This document shows positions 28,386 through 35,781 of a stretch of 64,000 nucleotides of DNA, piece after piece. A program made the translations under genes and the position numbers. Position 1 is the stretch's first letter, and the number at the start of each line of letters is the position of its first letter. This DNA is from Bacteriovoracaceae bacterium UBA4096. GTDB lineage: Bacteria > Bdellovibrionota > Bacteriovoracia > Bacteriovoracales > Bacteriovoracaceae. Below the pieces are notes generated by a model. The model ran no database searches. It saw only the letters and a program-made list of their open reading frames with translations, and was not told where the DNA came from. The stretch lies in NCBI GenBank assembly GCA_002381945.1, contig DFXY01000041.1, forward strand, positions 40,471 to 104,470. Direction: 5' to 3'.

Positions 28386-29054
28386 ATGAAAATTGCGGCT
28401 TTTGTTCCCATGAAAGGAAATTCTGAAAGAGTTCCTAATAAGAATCTTAAAGATTTTAATGGCAGACCCCTCTACCATTTGATCGTAAATACTCTTTTGA
28501 AATCCCAGTTTGTTACAGACATTGTCATAGATACTGATTCTGACAAAATTGCCAGCGATGTGAGGATCCATTTCCCTATGGTCAAGATTATTGATCGCCC
28601 GATAGAATTAAGAGGTGATTTTGTTTCGATGAATAAAATTATTAAATATGGGATGGATACTATCCCAGCTGATTTTTATATTCAGACTCATTCTACGAAT
28701 CCCTTATTAAAAGTTGAAACTCTTGACTCTGCCATTGAGGAATTCCTTTCCTCTAAAGAGAGTTTTGATTCAATTTTCTCTGTCACGCGCGTTCAAACTC
28801 GCTTTTACGATAAAAACGGAAAGCCTTATAATCATAATCCAGAGGAGCTTATTCGCACTCAAGATTTAGAACCGCTCTTTGAAGAAAACTCGAATTTTTT
28901 TGTTTTTAGCAGAAATTCATTCGAGAATGCCGGTGATAAGAGAATTGGAAAAAAGGCCATGATGTTTGAAATGGATAAAATGGAGGCTGTTGACATTGAT
29001 GAACCACAAGATTTTGAAATCGCGAAAGCCTTGGAAAAGGTTTTAAATAAGTGA
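28386..29054 (+). CDS. Acylneuraminate cytidylyltransferase-like (CMP-sugar synthetase) protein
   Basis: This 222-residue protein starts with MKIAAFVPMKGNSERVPNKN, which fits the NeuA/KdsB-type CTP-binding loop (GxSxRxPxKN). It also has DIVIDTDSDKIA, IQTHSTNPLL and MDKMEAVDIDEPQDFEIA, the metal-binding tail seen in acylneuraminate cytidylyltransferases. It should transfer CMP from CTP to the anomeric hydroxyl of a 2-keto sugar acid. No NeuB- or NeuC-type synthase is present in the window, so the acid would have to come from the aldolase module. It overlaps the next GT2 gene by 4 nt. Confidence 0.82.
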   Translation: MKIAAFVPMKGNSERVPNKNLKDFNGRPLYHLIVNTLLKSQFVTDIVIDTDSDKIASDVRIHFPMVKIIDRPIELRGDFVSMNKIIKYGMDTIPADFYIQTHSTNPLLKVETLDSAIEEFLSSKESFDSIFSVTRVQTRFYDKNGKPYNHNPEELIRTQDLEPLFEENSNFFVFSRNSFENAGDKRIGKKAMMFEMDKMEAVDIDEPQDFEIAKALEKVLNK

Positions 29055-29815
29055 CTTCAAAATTAAGTGTTATTACCATTACATTTAATAATTTTGAAGA
29101 TCTTCTAAATACCACTAAGTCTTTAGTAGGTATCAATATTGAGCATAATATCGTTAATGGAGGTACATGTCCGCTAACAAAAAACTTTTTGTCTTCATTT
29201 GATGGAAATCACCTTAGTGAGAAAGATCATGGAATAGCTGATGCCTTCAATAAAGGTTTAGATATTTCCACTGGTGATTTTGTTACTTTTCTCAATAGTG
29301 GAGATGTGCTCCTCGATACTGAGTATTATAGAGAGGCTATCGAAATTTTGGAGAAAAATCCTGATTTAGCATTCGTTTATGCTGATATATGTTTTATAGA
29401 CAGGTATGCAGGAAAAATTCGTATTAAATCAGGGAATCCTTTACCGTCAATGTCTTTTCTTCATCCAACTTTAATTATCCGCAAAACCCTAATTAAAAAA
29501 ATTGGGCCATTCAAGCTTGAGTATAAAATTGCGATAGATTTGGATTTCGTATATCGGTTGGTCAGGTCTGGGGCCATCGGACATTACATCCCACGCATGG
29601 TTGTGGAGATGGAGGGTACTGGAATTTCTTCTACGAATTATTCTCTGAACTACGTAGAAACGGCAAAAATAATTTTGAGGAATAAAGATTACTCATGGAA
29701 TAGCTTTAAATTTCTCATTCAAAGATCAGTAATGCTTGTTTTGAAATTTTCTCTTCTAGCATGCAGAGGAGATAGCCTTCTCAAATGGTACCGTAGAAAA
29801 CGTTATAGATTATAA
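29051..29815 (+). CDS. GT2 glycosyltransferase, WcaE/PssE-like
   Basis: This 254-residue enzyme starts at a GTG overlapping the upstream stop. Motifs are VITITFNNFEDL, KDHGIADAFNKGLDISTGDF (the DxGIyDAMNKGi pattern of colanic-acid-type GT2 enzymes), LNSGD as the DxD-like site and FLHPTLIIRK. It is translationally coupled to the CMP-sugar synthetase, making it the best candidate in the cluster to transfer the CMP-activated acid. Known CMP-sialic/Kdo transferases are usually not GT2, so this is uncertain. It is the last gene of the rightward operon from 23916. Confidence 0.78.
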   Translation: MTSKLSVITITFNNFEDLLNTTKSLVGINIEHNIVNGGTCPLTKNFLSSFDGNHLSEKDHGIADAFNKGLDISTGDFVTFLNSGDVLLDTEYYREAIEILEKNPDLAFVYADICFIDRYAGKIRIKSGNPLPSMSFLHPTLIIRKTLIKKIGPFKLEYKIAIDLDFVYRLVRSGAIGHYIPRMVVEMEGTGISSTNYSLNYVETAKIILRNKDYSWNSFKFLIQRSVMLVLKFSLLACRGDSLLKWYRRKRYRL

Positions 29816-29823
29816 ATAGAGTA

Positions 29824-30606
29824 TTAAGGTCTATATAACTTTACTCGTAACAATCTTCTTAAAAATTTAAGGATTGAAAAAAGAACTGCCGCCTCTCTTA
29901 GAAAAATATTCTTTTCTCTTTTAAGAACAGATAGTTCCCCCTTCTCCATTTTAAAAAGGTTATGGCTAAGCCCTGAACTTAGATAAGGTTCTTTTCCTAA
30001 ATAGGTTAAGGGTAAAGTCACAAGACAGGCCCTTTCATGCTTATGGACCATTCTCATCCACAAATCAAAATCTTCTGCATGTGTCATTTTTTCATTGAAA
30101 ATCAGGTCATCTGTTTTTTTTATGAGGACTGTTGGTGTTTGGAAATAGTTTTTCCATAGCATGTCCCCAGGACTAATGAGTTTGTATTGAGAACTCTGGA
30201 AACGAAAATCAGTCCTGTCATTCGTCCTAATGCTGGATTGCGAGCCGATGAAATTTGTACCAGATTTCACTGAGATTTGAATTTGAACTTCAAGTTTTTG
30301 AAAATGCCAAAAGTCATCTGAGTCAAGGAAAGCAATCCAGTTCCCTGAAGAGTGTGAAAGGCCTCGATTCCTTGTAAAAGAAGGACCTCGATTTGTATCA
30401 TTCTTAAGAACAATGAAATTAACTTCAGTTGTATTATTTTTGGATGCTTCATGAATGAGGAGAGTTGTTTGGTCACTTGAGCAGTCATCAATGATGATAA
30501 TTTCGATAGGAAGTACCGTTTGACTTAAGACGGAATCAATAGCTCTTTTAATTGTAGCTGAAGAGTTGAAGGTTGGAATGATGACTGAAATTCGATAGTC
30601 TTTCAT
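29824..30606 (-). CDS. GT2 family glycosyltransferase
   Basis: The product has 260 residues from the ATG at 30606, which overlaps the stop of the upstream GT4 gene by ATGA. The longer start at 30624 lies inside that gene. It has VIIPTFNSSATI, IIDDCSSDQT, FLDSDDFW (DxD metal site) and HAEDFDLWMRM, the standard inverting GT2 set. The C-terminal 40 residues are basic and amphipathic. It probably adds one sugar to the lipid-linked repeat; the donor cannot be read from sequence. Confidence 0.8.
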   Translation of the reverse strand: MKDYRISVIIPTFNSSATIKRAIDSVLSQTVLPIEIIIIDDCSSDQTTLLIHEASKNNTTEVNFIVLKNDTNRGPSFTRNRGLSHSSGNWIAFLDSDDFWHFQKLEVQIQISVKSGTNFIGSQSSIRTNDRTDFRFQSSQYKLISPGDMLWKNYFQTPTVLIKKTDDLIFNEKMTHAEDFDLWMRMVHKHERACLVTLPLTYLGKEPYLSSGLSHNLFKMEKGELSVLKREKNIFLREAAVLFSILKFLRRLLRVKLYRP

Positions 30607-31688
30607 GATTGATAAACGGCCCAAATTCTTTCCATCATGACATCAAGTTTGAATTCTTTCTGGAACCTTTCAAAGCTGTTATGTGAAAATTTTTGATACA
30701 ATTCTGGATCCTCGGTAATCGTTTTTAGGGCCCTGGCCAGGGCAGGATGATCATGAGGTTTTACGTTGAGCCCCGTTACTTGATGTTGGTTGACCCACGA
30801 AACTCCTGAACCTTCAATATTACATGAGACTATCGGCAAGGAATATGACATCGCTTCAATAATAGCAACTCCGAAAGCTTCGGATTTATGTGTTGAGGGA
30901 AAACAAAAAAGATCACTGCTCTTATACAACTCGTGTAGTTCCCCGGCGCTCAAGGAACCAACTAGAAAAATACGATCTGATAAGTTTTTCTTTTCAATCA
31001 GCTTTTGCAATTCTTCTTTTAGCTCACCATCGCCAACTATCCTAATCTCATAATTATGAGGTAATAAAGACGCAGCTTCTATCAAGTCGTGGAACCCTTT
31101 ATAGTAGGTTAGTCTACCAACAGCTAGGATTCGTTTTTTCTGCGACAGTTTTCTCTCAATTTTTTCCACTGGTCCCTTGATTCCAATTGGAATGATCTGG
31201 ACTTTGTTTTTGAAGGGGGCCAGATCGGGGGAGTGCTTGAAATAAGTTTCACTTGTCGCGACTATCGCCATCGCATTTTCAAGACACCATTTTTGGAGAG
31301 GGCCAAACAAAGTCATTAGATTCTTTTGTTTGATGATGTCACTATGCCAATGAACTATGAAGGGGATATTTGGTTTGGTTAAAAATAAACTAATGGCAGT
31401 CATGGGGTCCGGAAAATGGACATGAATTAGATCATATTGTGGGATGAGGCTTCTGAGTTGCCAGGGCATATAGGGGCAAAAAGAAGTGGATTTAATCGTT
31501 AAAAATCTCGCTGATCTAATGACTGTGGTTTGTCCTTCTTTAGAAATTTCGTTTGATTTAGAAGTGTTTGCACACAATACGTCAGATTGATGTCCTGCTT
31601 TAGTGTTGCTGTCAGTGATATCTTTTGTAACGGTTTCTATGCCCCCTCTGTAGGGATGATAGAATTTGCTCAAAGTGAGAATTTTCAT
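30603..31688 (-). CDS. GT4 family glycosyltransferase
   Basis: This 361-residue GT-B enzyme has YHPYRGGIETV near the N-terminus, VHFPDPM and VHWHSD in the acceptor lobe, VGRLTYYKGFHDLIEA at the start of the nucleotide lobe and SEAFGVAIIEAMSYSLPIV (the E-x7-E motif of retaining GT4 enzymes). It likely transfers a hexose or deoxyhexose from a nucleotide sugar such as GDP-fucose or GDP-mannose. It forms a two-gene unit with the GT2 gene downstream, divergent from the WecA-like gene. Confidence 0.85.
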   Translation of the reverse strand: MKILTLSKFYHPYRGGIETVTKDITDSNTKAGHQSDVLCANTSKSNEISKEGQTTVIRSARFLTIKSTSFCPYMPWQLRSLIPQYDLIHVHFPDPMTAISLFLTKPNIPFIVHWHSDIIKQKNLMTLFGPLQKWCLENAMAIVATSETYFKHSPDLAPFKNKVQIIPIGIKGPVEKIERKLSQKKRILAVGRLTYYKGFHDLIEAASLLPHNYEIRIVGDGELKEELQKLIEKKNLSDRIFLVGSLSAGELHELYKSSDLFCFPSTHKSEAFGVAIIEAMSYSLPIVSCNIEGSGVSWVNQHQVTGLNVKPHDHPALARALKTITEDPELYQKFSHNSFERFQKEFKLDVMMERIWAVYQS

Positions 31689-31809
31689 CGTTCTAAAATA
31701 ACTAAAAACTCAAGGAAAGGCATCATTAGCTCTTGTTGTGCGTGGCGGTAATTTATTTAAATGAAACTTAATTTGAAATATAGCAGAAAAACTCATTTAA
31801 TAGTTGGCT

Positions 31810-32922
31810 ATGACTTTAGCCTTAGCGTCTCTCATGACGTCTTTTCTTATAACTTTTTTAGCCATCCCCTCCATCATTAAGGTGGCGGAGATTAAGCATC
31901 TCTATGACATTCCAGATGAAAGGAAGCTCCATCCAACGTCGGTTCCAACTCTGGGGGGTCTTGCGATTTTTGCTGGTCTGATCTTTTCCATTACTTTCTG
32001 GTCTACTCAAAAAGAGATTGTGGAACTTCAGTACATTATTTCATCCATCATCGTTTTGTTTTTCATCGGAATGAAAGATGATCTTTTTAACCTTGTTCAC
32101 TACAAAAAACTTCTAGGACAGCTCTTAGCGGCCTTTATCCTCGTTCATTGGGCCGGCATCCGAATCACCAGTTTTTTCGGTATCTTTGGCATTCATGAGC
32201 TAGATATTATTTCATCTTACACTTTTTCCATTTTCACAATGGTTGTGATTACAAATTCTTTCAACTTAATAGATGGAATTGATTGCCTTGCAGGTTCAGT
32301 GGGTGCTTTTGCTTCACTAATTTTTGGTATTTGGTTTTTTAGTGCAGGTCAAACTCAATACGTTGTTTTATCGGCTTCTCTTTTAGGGTCTTTGCTTGGC
32401 TTTCTTTATTATAACCGAACTCCAGCCAGAATTTTCATGGGTGACACCGGTTCACTTATGGTTGGGATTGTCATGAGTATCTTGGCCATTAAGTTTATTG
32501 AAATGAACAGGATCATTCCGCTCATGGGCGAGCACAAGGTCCGTCGTGTTCCTGTAGTAACCATTGGGATTTTGATTATTCCCTTGTTTGATACCTTGAG
32601 AATTTTTGCAATGAGAATCCTACAAGGGAAGTCGCCTTTTTCCCCAGATCGGAATCATCTTCATCATCTCTTAGTTGATCTGGGCTTTTCTCATATTAAA
32701 GCGACAAGCAGTCTTATCGCTTTTAACTTGGTCATAGTTGGGATTGTTTTTAATGCTCAAAAGATCAGGAGTGAAGCTACACTATTTAGCATTTTGGCGT
32801 TATGTATGTCATTTTCTTATCTTCTAGCTTTTTACCGCAATAAAAAAAGAAAGCTCGCACTTATTGAGCCCTTATTGGCCAGCACCAGTGATAATTGTCT
32901 TAATGGTTTTAAGAACAACTAA
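31810..32922 (+). CDS. Undecaprenyl-phosphate sugar-1-phosphate transferase, WecA/MraY family
   Basis: This 370-residue polytopic protein has about ten hydrophobic helices, an RKLHPTSVPTLGGLAIF loop, GMKDDLFNL (the double aspartate of the family), NSFNLIDGIDCLAGS and RIFMGDTGS. It ends near SPFSPDRNHLHHLLVDLG, the HHH-type carbohydrate-recognition loop of WecA-like rather than MraY enzymes. It should attach GlcNAc-1-P or a similar residue to undecaprenyl phosphate and start glycan synthesis. The ATG at 31810 is preferred to the TTG at 31804. Its last 51 bp overlap the convergent sugar transferase gene. Confidence 0.88.
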   Translation: MTLALASLMTSFLITFLAIPSIIKVAEIKHLYDIPDERKLHPTSVPTLGGLAIFAGLIFSITFWSTQKEIVELQYIISSIIVLFFIGMKDDLFNLVHYKKLLGQLLAAFILVHWAGIRITSFFGIFGIHELDIISSYTFSIFTMVVITNSFNLIDGIDCLAGSVGAFASLIFGIWFFSAGQTQYVVLSASLLGSLLGFLYYNRTPARIFMGDTGSLMVGIVMSILAIKFIEMNRIIPLMGEHKVRRVPVVTIGILIIPLFDTLRIFAMRILQGKSPFSPDRNHLHHLLVDLGFSHIKATSSLIAFNLVIVGIVFNAQKIRSEATLFSILALCMSFSYLLAFYRNKKRKLALIEPLLASTSDNCLNGFKNN

Positions 32923-34149
32923 GATATCGAGCCATATACTACGATTTTTTACGTAAAAAAGGTCATATTGAAGCTTCTCTTTCGAATCCTCCTGAGAAAA
33001 CCCATATCTAAATGTCACTTGCGCCCAGCCTGTCACACCTGGCTTAACTAGATGCCGAAGATTATAAAACGGAATATTAGGAGCTAATTGCTTCTCAATC
33101 ATCTCTGGCCGCTCTGGTCTCGGTCCAACCAAACTCATCTCACCCCTGATAATATTAATAAGCTGAGGCAGTTCATCCAATCTTGTCTTCCTTAAAAACT
33201 TACCTATCTTGGTAACCCTGGCATCCCCTGGTTTCGCCCATTGAGCACCATTTTTCTCAGCATCCACCACCATCGAGCGAAGTTTATAAAGCTTAAATGG
33301 TTTATTGTTCTGCCCAGTTCTGATTTGCTTAAAAACGATAGGTCGCCCATGAAATACGAGAAGAATCGGTATAAGGATTAGAGCAACAGGGATCAGAAGA
33401 ATAAGCATCAGTATCGCCACAGACTTATCAATCACAAGCTTTAGAAAATCGTATGAGCGACTTTCCTGATGTCCGCAGTACTCAATAAACCAGGCCTCAT
33501 CAATTGCCTTAATAGGAATTTTTCCAGAAATTTTCTCAGCAAAAGCTGCCAGATCCATGACCTCAACCGACCCAAGCATAGAGAATATCTTTTGATATAG
33601 CTCGGTATTGGCAAAATTTCTTTCAATGGCGATTAGCTTCGTTTCAAGCGGTATCTCTCCGCTCGTTGCAATGATTTTATACCCAAGATGGGGTTTTCGC
33701 TCAATTTCTTCCGTCACCATTTGAAGTGTTTCGGGAGAACCAATCAAGACTGTTTCACGGAGACGGCGGTCACCTGAGAAAAACTTAAAGAATGAGGTTC
33801 TCCATCCGTATATAAGAACAAGAGCGAATAGTCCGGTAAGTATTAAATTTGTTTTTGGAGTAACTTCATCCCCTTGTATTGGAAAAAGGTAGATGAAAAT
33901 AAAAGAAACAATAATCGAGAGAACAGTTCCTCTTAAAACGGAAATAGACAAATTCGCAGGATTGTAAGTTCGGAGAGTATAAAGACCCTCGATAAAATAC
34001 ATCAAAATCCAAAAAGGAAAGATGAGACTAAAAAGACGATAATGCTCCGAAAGGTTCCCATGTCTCAGAGAAATCACAATCGTAAGAGATAGGAACAAAA
34101 TCCCGATATCAACTAGTAGAAGAAGTAGTGTTTTAGCTCTGTTGGACAT
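32872..34149 (-). CDS. Polyprenyl glycosylphosphotransferase, WbaP/WcaJ-like
   Basis: This 425-residue protein has four N-terminal membrane helices, a cytosolic linker domain, a membrane re-entrant helix near 232-260, and the catalytic block FKQIRTGQNNKPFKLYKLRS, RKTRLDELPQLINIIRGEMS and LVGPRPERPEM. The DELPQ and GPRP motifs are diagnostic of bacterial sugar transferases that move a hexose-1-phosphate to undecaprenyl phosphate. It is a second possible initiating enzyme right beside a WecA-like one, so the locus may start two glycans or have a spare. The C-terminal 17 codons overlap the convergent gene. Confidence 0.9.
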   Translation of the reverse strand: MSNRAKTLLLLLVDIGILFLSLTIVISLRHGNLSEHYRLFSLIFPFWILMYFIEGLYTLRTYNPANLSISVLRGTVLSIIVSFIFIYLFPIQGDEVTPKTNLILTGLFALVLIYGWRTSFFKFFSGDRRLRETVLIGSPETLQMVTEEIERKPHLGYKIIATSGEIPLETKLIAIERNFANTELYQKIFSMLGSVEVMDLAAFAEKISGKIPIKAIDEAWFIEYCGHQESRSYDFLKLVIDKSVAILMLILLIPVALILIPILLVFHGRPIVFKQIRTGQNNKPFKLYKLRSMVVDAEKNGAQWAKPGDARVTKIGKFLRKTRLDELPQLINIIRGEMSLVGPRPERPEMIEKQLAPNIPFYNLRHLVKPGVTGWAQVTFRYGFSQEDSKEKLQYDLFYVKNRSIWLDILVVLKTIKTIITGAGQ

Positions 34150-34409
34150 GCCTTATTCTATTCCTAATGTCAGAAAGGTGTCAGCTACCTTTTGGTGGTT
34201 GATCAATAGCTGTTGATTACGTATATATTCTGATTCAGTGAAGGAATAATCATTCACCAAGTAGTTCTACTGGCTTGGCGCGCCAACGAAATTATTTCTC
34301 ATTAAAAGTCGAGGGAGCTAGTGCTTTACCGATAAGTCAATTCATTGTAACCTTCTGGGACCTTTTAAGGTTTAATTCTATGACCCATCACTGATATCAG
34401 GAGATTTTC
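34150..34409. other. Intergenic region with a REP element and a 12-bp palindrome
   Basis: This stretch divides the polysaccharide locus from the accessory region. It holds the first REP-like element (34174-34193), a perfect 12-bp palindrome TTGGCGCGCCAA (34275-34286) that is far more GC-rich than its surroundings, and a GGAG-type ribosome binding site just before the gene at 34410. No further ORF was supported. Confidence 0.6.
34174..34193 (+). repeat. REP-like element, type A
   Basis: Reads AAAGGTGTCAGCTACCTTTT. It forms an imperfect stem from AAAGGT and ACCTTT. This is the leftmost copy of the family. Confidence 0.75.
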
Positions 34410-35090
34410 ATGTTAGATGTCATTACTAAAAAAGAATATTTTGCTTGGTTTGAGCAAGGCATTGTCGACAAGAATAATCACAGCTTAAAAGGCATTCAAG
34501 ATGGTTATATTTTATCTTTCCTAGATAAGGCCCAAGGTCAAAAAATTGCTGAGATTGGAGGAGGTAACTCTAGAGTTTTGCAAAAAATTAAAACAACCAA
34601 TGAATGCTGGAATATTGATAAGTTTGAGGCTTTAGGCAATGGTCCAACTGATATCAAACAAGCTGACGGCATAAAGATTATCCGTCAATATCTTGGAAAA
34701 TTTGATAAAAAAATCCCTGCCAATTATTTTGACGTGGTTTTTTCGGTTTCAGTTGTAGAACATGTTGAGACCCTCCTCCTAGAAGATTTCTTTAAAGATT
34801 GTTACCGCATTTTAAAACCAAACGGGGAAATGATTCATGCTGTAGATTTATATGTTGGTGAATCTCCGTTACAAGGGAATAGTAGAGTTGAGAATTATAT
34901 AGAGGCTATTACCAAAGCCGGCTTTAAATGGGATACAACTCCACAGGTAAATAAGGACTTGGTATTTAAACCTCATTTTGCTTCTAATTCAGATGCTACG
35001 ATGGGAATATGGAACAAGGCCGTACCTAGTTTAAGAGCTTTGAGGGAAGAGAATCAGAGTATTACTTTAAAAGTACGCGTAACCAAATAG
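34410..35090 (+). CDS. SAM-dependent methyltransferase-like protein
   Basis: This 226-residue protein has IAEIGGGNSRVL as the SAM-binding loop, FDVVFSVSVVEHVE and CYRILKPNGEMIHAVDLYVG, the usual order of a Methyltransf_11-type fold. No neighbour shares its direction; it stands alone between two REP-containing gaps. AGGAG precedes the ATG. Given the adjacent locus it may act on a sugar or lipid, but substrate is unknown. Confidence 0.72.
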   Translation: MLDVITKKEYFAWFEQGIVDKNNHSLKGIQDGYILSFLDKAQGQKIAEIGGGNSRVLQKIKTTNECWNIDKFEALGNGPTDIKQADGIKIIRQYLGKFDKKIPANYFDVVFSVSVVEHVETLLLEDFFKDCYRILKPNGEMIHAVDLYVGESPLQGNSRVENYIEAITKAGFKWDTTPQVNKDLVFKPHFASNSDATMGIWNKAVPSLRALREENQSITLKVRVTK

Positions 35091-35361
35091 CAATTAACTT
35101 TTTAGCGAGCCCTTATTGCGATTGTCTTTACGATGGATGAAAAAGTTTTTGATTCGGACAAAAGTTTAAAGAGGCTAGTACTAATTTTATGTTCTTTGCC
35201 TTGTTCCAGTGTTTCGTTATTCTGGTAAATGTTGGATCGTCGTAAGCGCTCCATAAAGCACATCTAGAACTTTCATGCATCTTCATGAAATCTCTTTCAC
35301 GGAGGTTCCATGAAGAAAAATTAAAATAAAATCGAAAATCACACTCTTGGAAAATGTCAGA

Positions 35362-35381
35362 AAGGTGCCAGCTACCTTTTA
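35362..35381 (+). repeat. REP-like element, type A
   Basis: Reads AAAGGTGCCAGCTACCTTTT, one base different from the copy at 34174. Position may be off by one base. Confidence 0.72.
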
Positions 35382-35396
35382 GAAAATAGGAAATAA

Positions 35397-35427
35397 AGGA
35401 GGGCGAAAACAGAGTTTTCGCCCTCCT
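35397..35427. repeat. Perfect 13-bp-stem hairpin
   Basis: Arms GGAGGGCGAAAAC and GTTTTCGCCCTCC are separated by three bases. There is no T-run on either side, so it is not a standard terminator. The left arm GGAGGGCGAAAAC recurs near 38876 without its partner, next to a related repeat, hinting at a broken copy. Coordinates are good to about one base. Confidence 0.6.
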
Positions 35428-35454
35428 AAGCTCAGCCACTGCTTCGATCAGAAC

Positions 35455-35540
35455 TTCTTAGGTATTCCCACCCATTTAACTTCAAATGGGTGAAGAGGTG
35501 TTAGTGGAAATGCCGTTTCATCTTTCTTTGAAAGAGAGAA
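35455..35540 (+). repeat. 86-bp dispersed repeat, copy 1
   Basis: This segment matches 39067-39152 over 86 bp with five mismatches and no gaps. The matching flank (35721-35744 here) is directly attached in copy 2 but is 180 bp away in this copy. No recognised gene or mobile element is encoded; it may be a decayed gene fragment. Confidence 0.75.
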
Positions 35541-35754
35541 ACTCCACTTAATTCGAAACGACTCGGAATGAACTCTCACCTACGGAATGCAAATGCTACT
35601 TCTCCGGAGCAGGACATATTGAATAAAATTTTTATTCTGGAATCGAAGTGGCAGATCATTTGTATTTTAGCTGGGCCAAATCAAGTTCTGGGTTATTTGT
35701 TAAGGTGGTTTCCATTTTAAGGCCATGAACGAAATTCAATGTGTCATAAAGGCA

Positions 35755-35774
35755 AGAGGTGTCAGCTACCTTTT
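35755..35774 (+). repeat. REP-like element, type A
   Basis: Reads AGAGGTGTCAGCTACCTTTT and ends 7 bp before the stop codon of the acyltransferase gene at 35782. Hence it sits in that gene's 3' untranslated region. Confidence 0.72.
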
Positions 35775-35781
35775 GGTGCTT

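Larger units (their letters stand above)
35091..35781. other. Gene-poor gap with REP elements, a strong hairpin and a degenerate repeat
   Basis: This stretch of almost 700 bp contains two REP-like elements, a 13-bp-stem hairpin near 35397-35427 without a T-run, and the first copy of an 86-bp dispersed repeat (35455-35540). A short second repeated segment lies at 35721-35744. A 103-codon frame on the minus strand (35128-35439) crosses the hairpin and a REP element and is not credible as a gene. The rest shows nothing recognisable. Confidence 0.6.

Noticed and set aside
35128..35439. 103-codon frame on the minus strand
   Set aside because: It runs across a REP element and a perfect hairpin, starts at a GTG in repeat-like DNA and gives a composition unlike neighbouring proteins.
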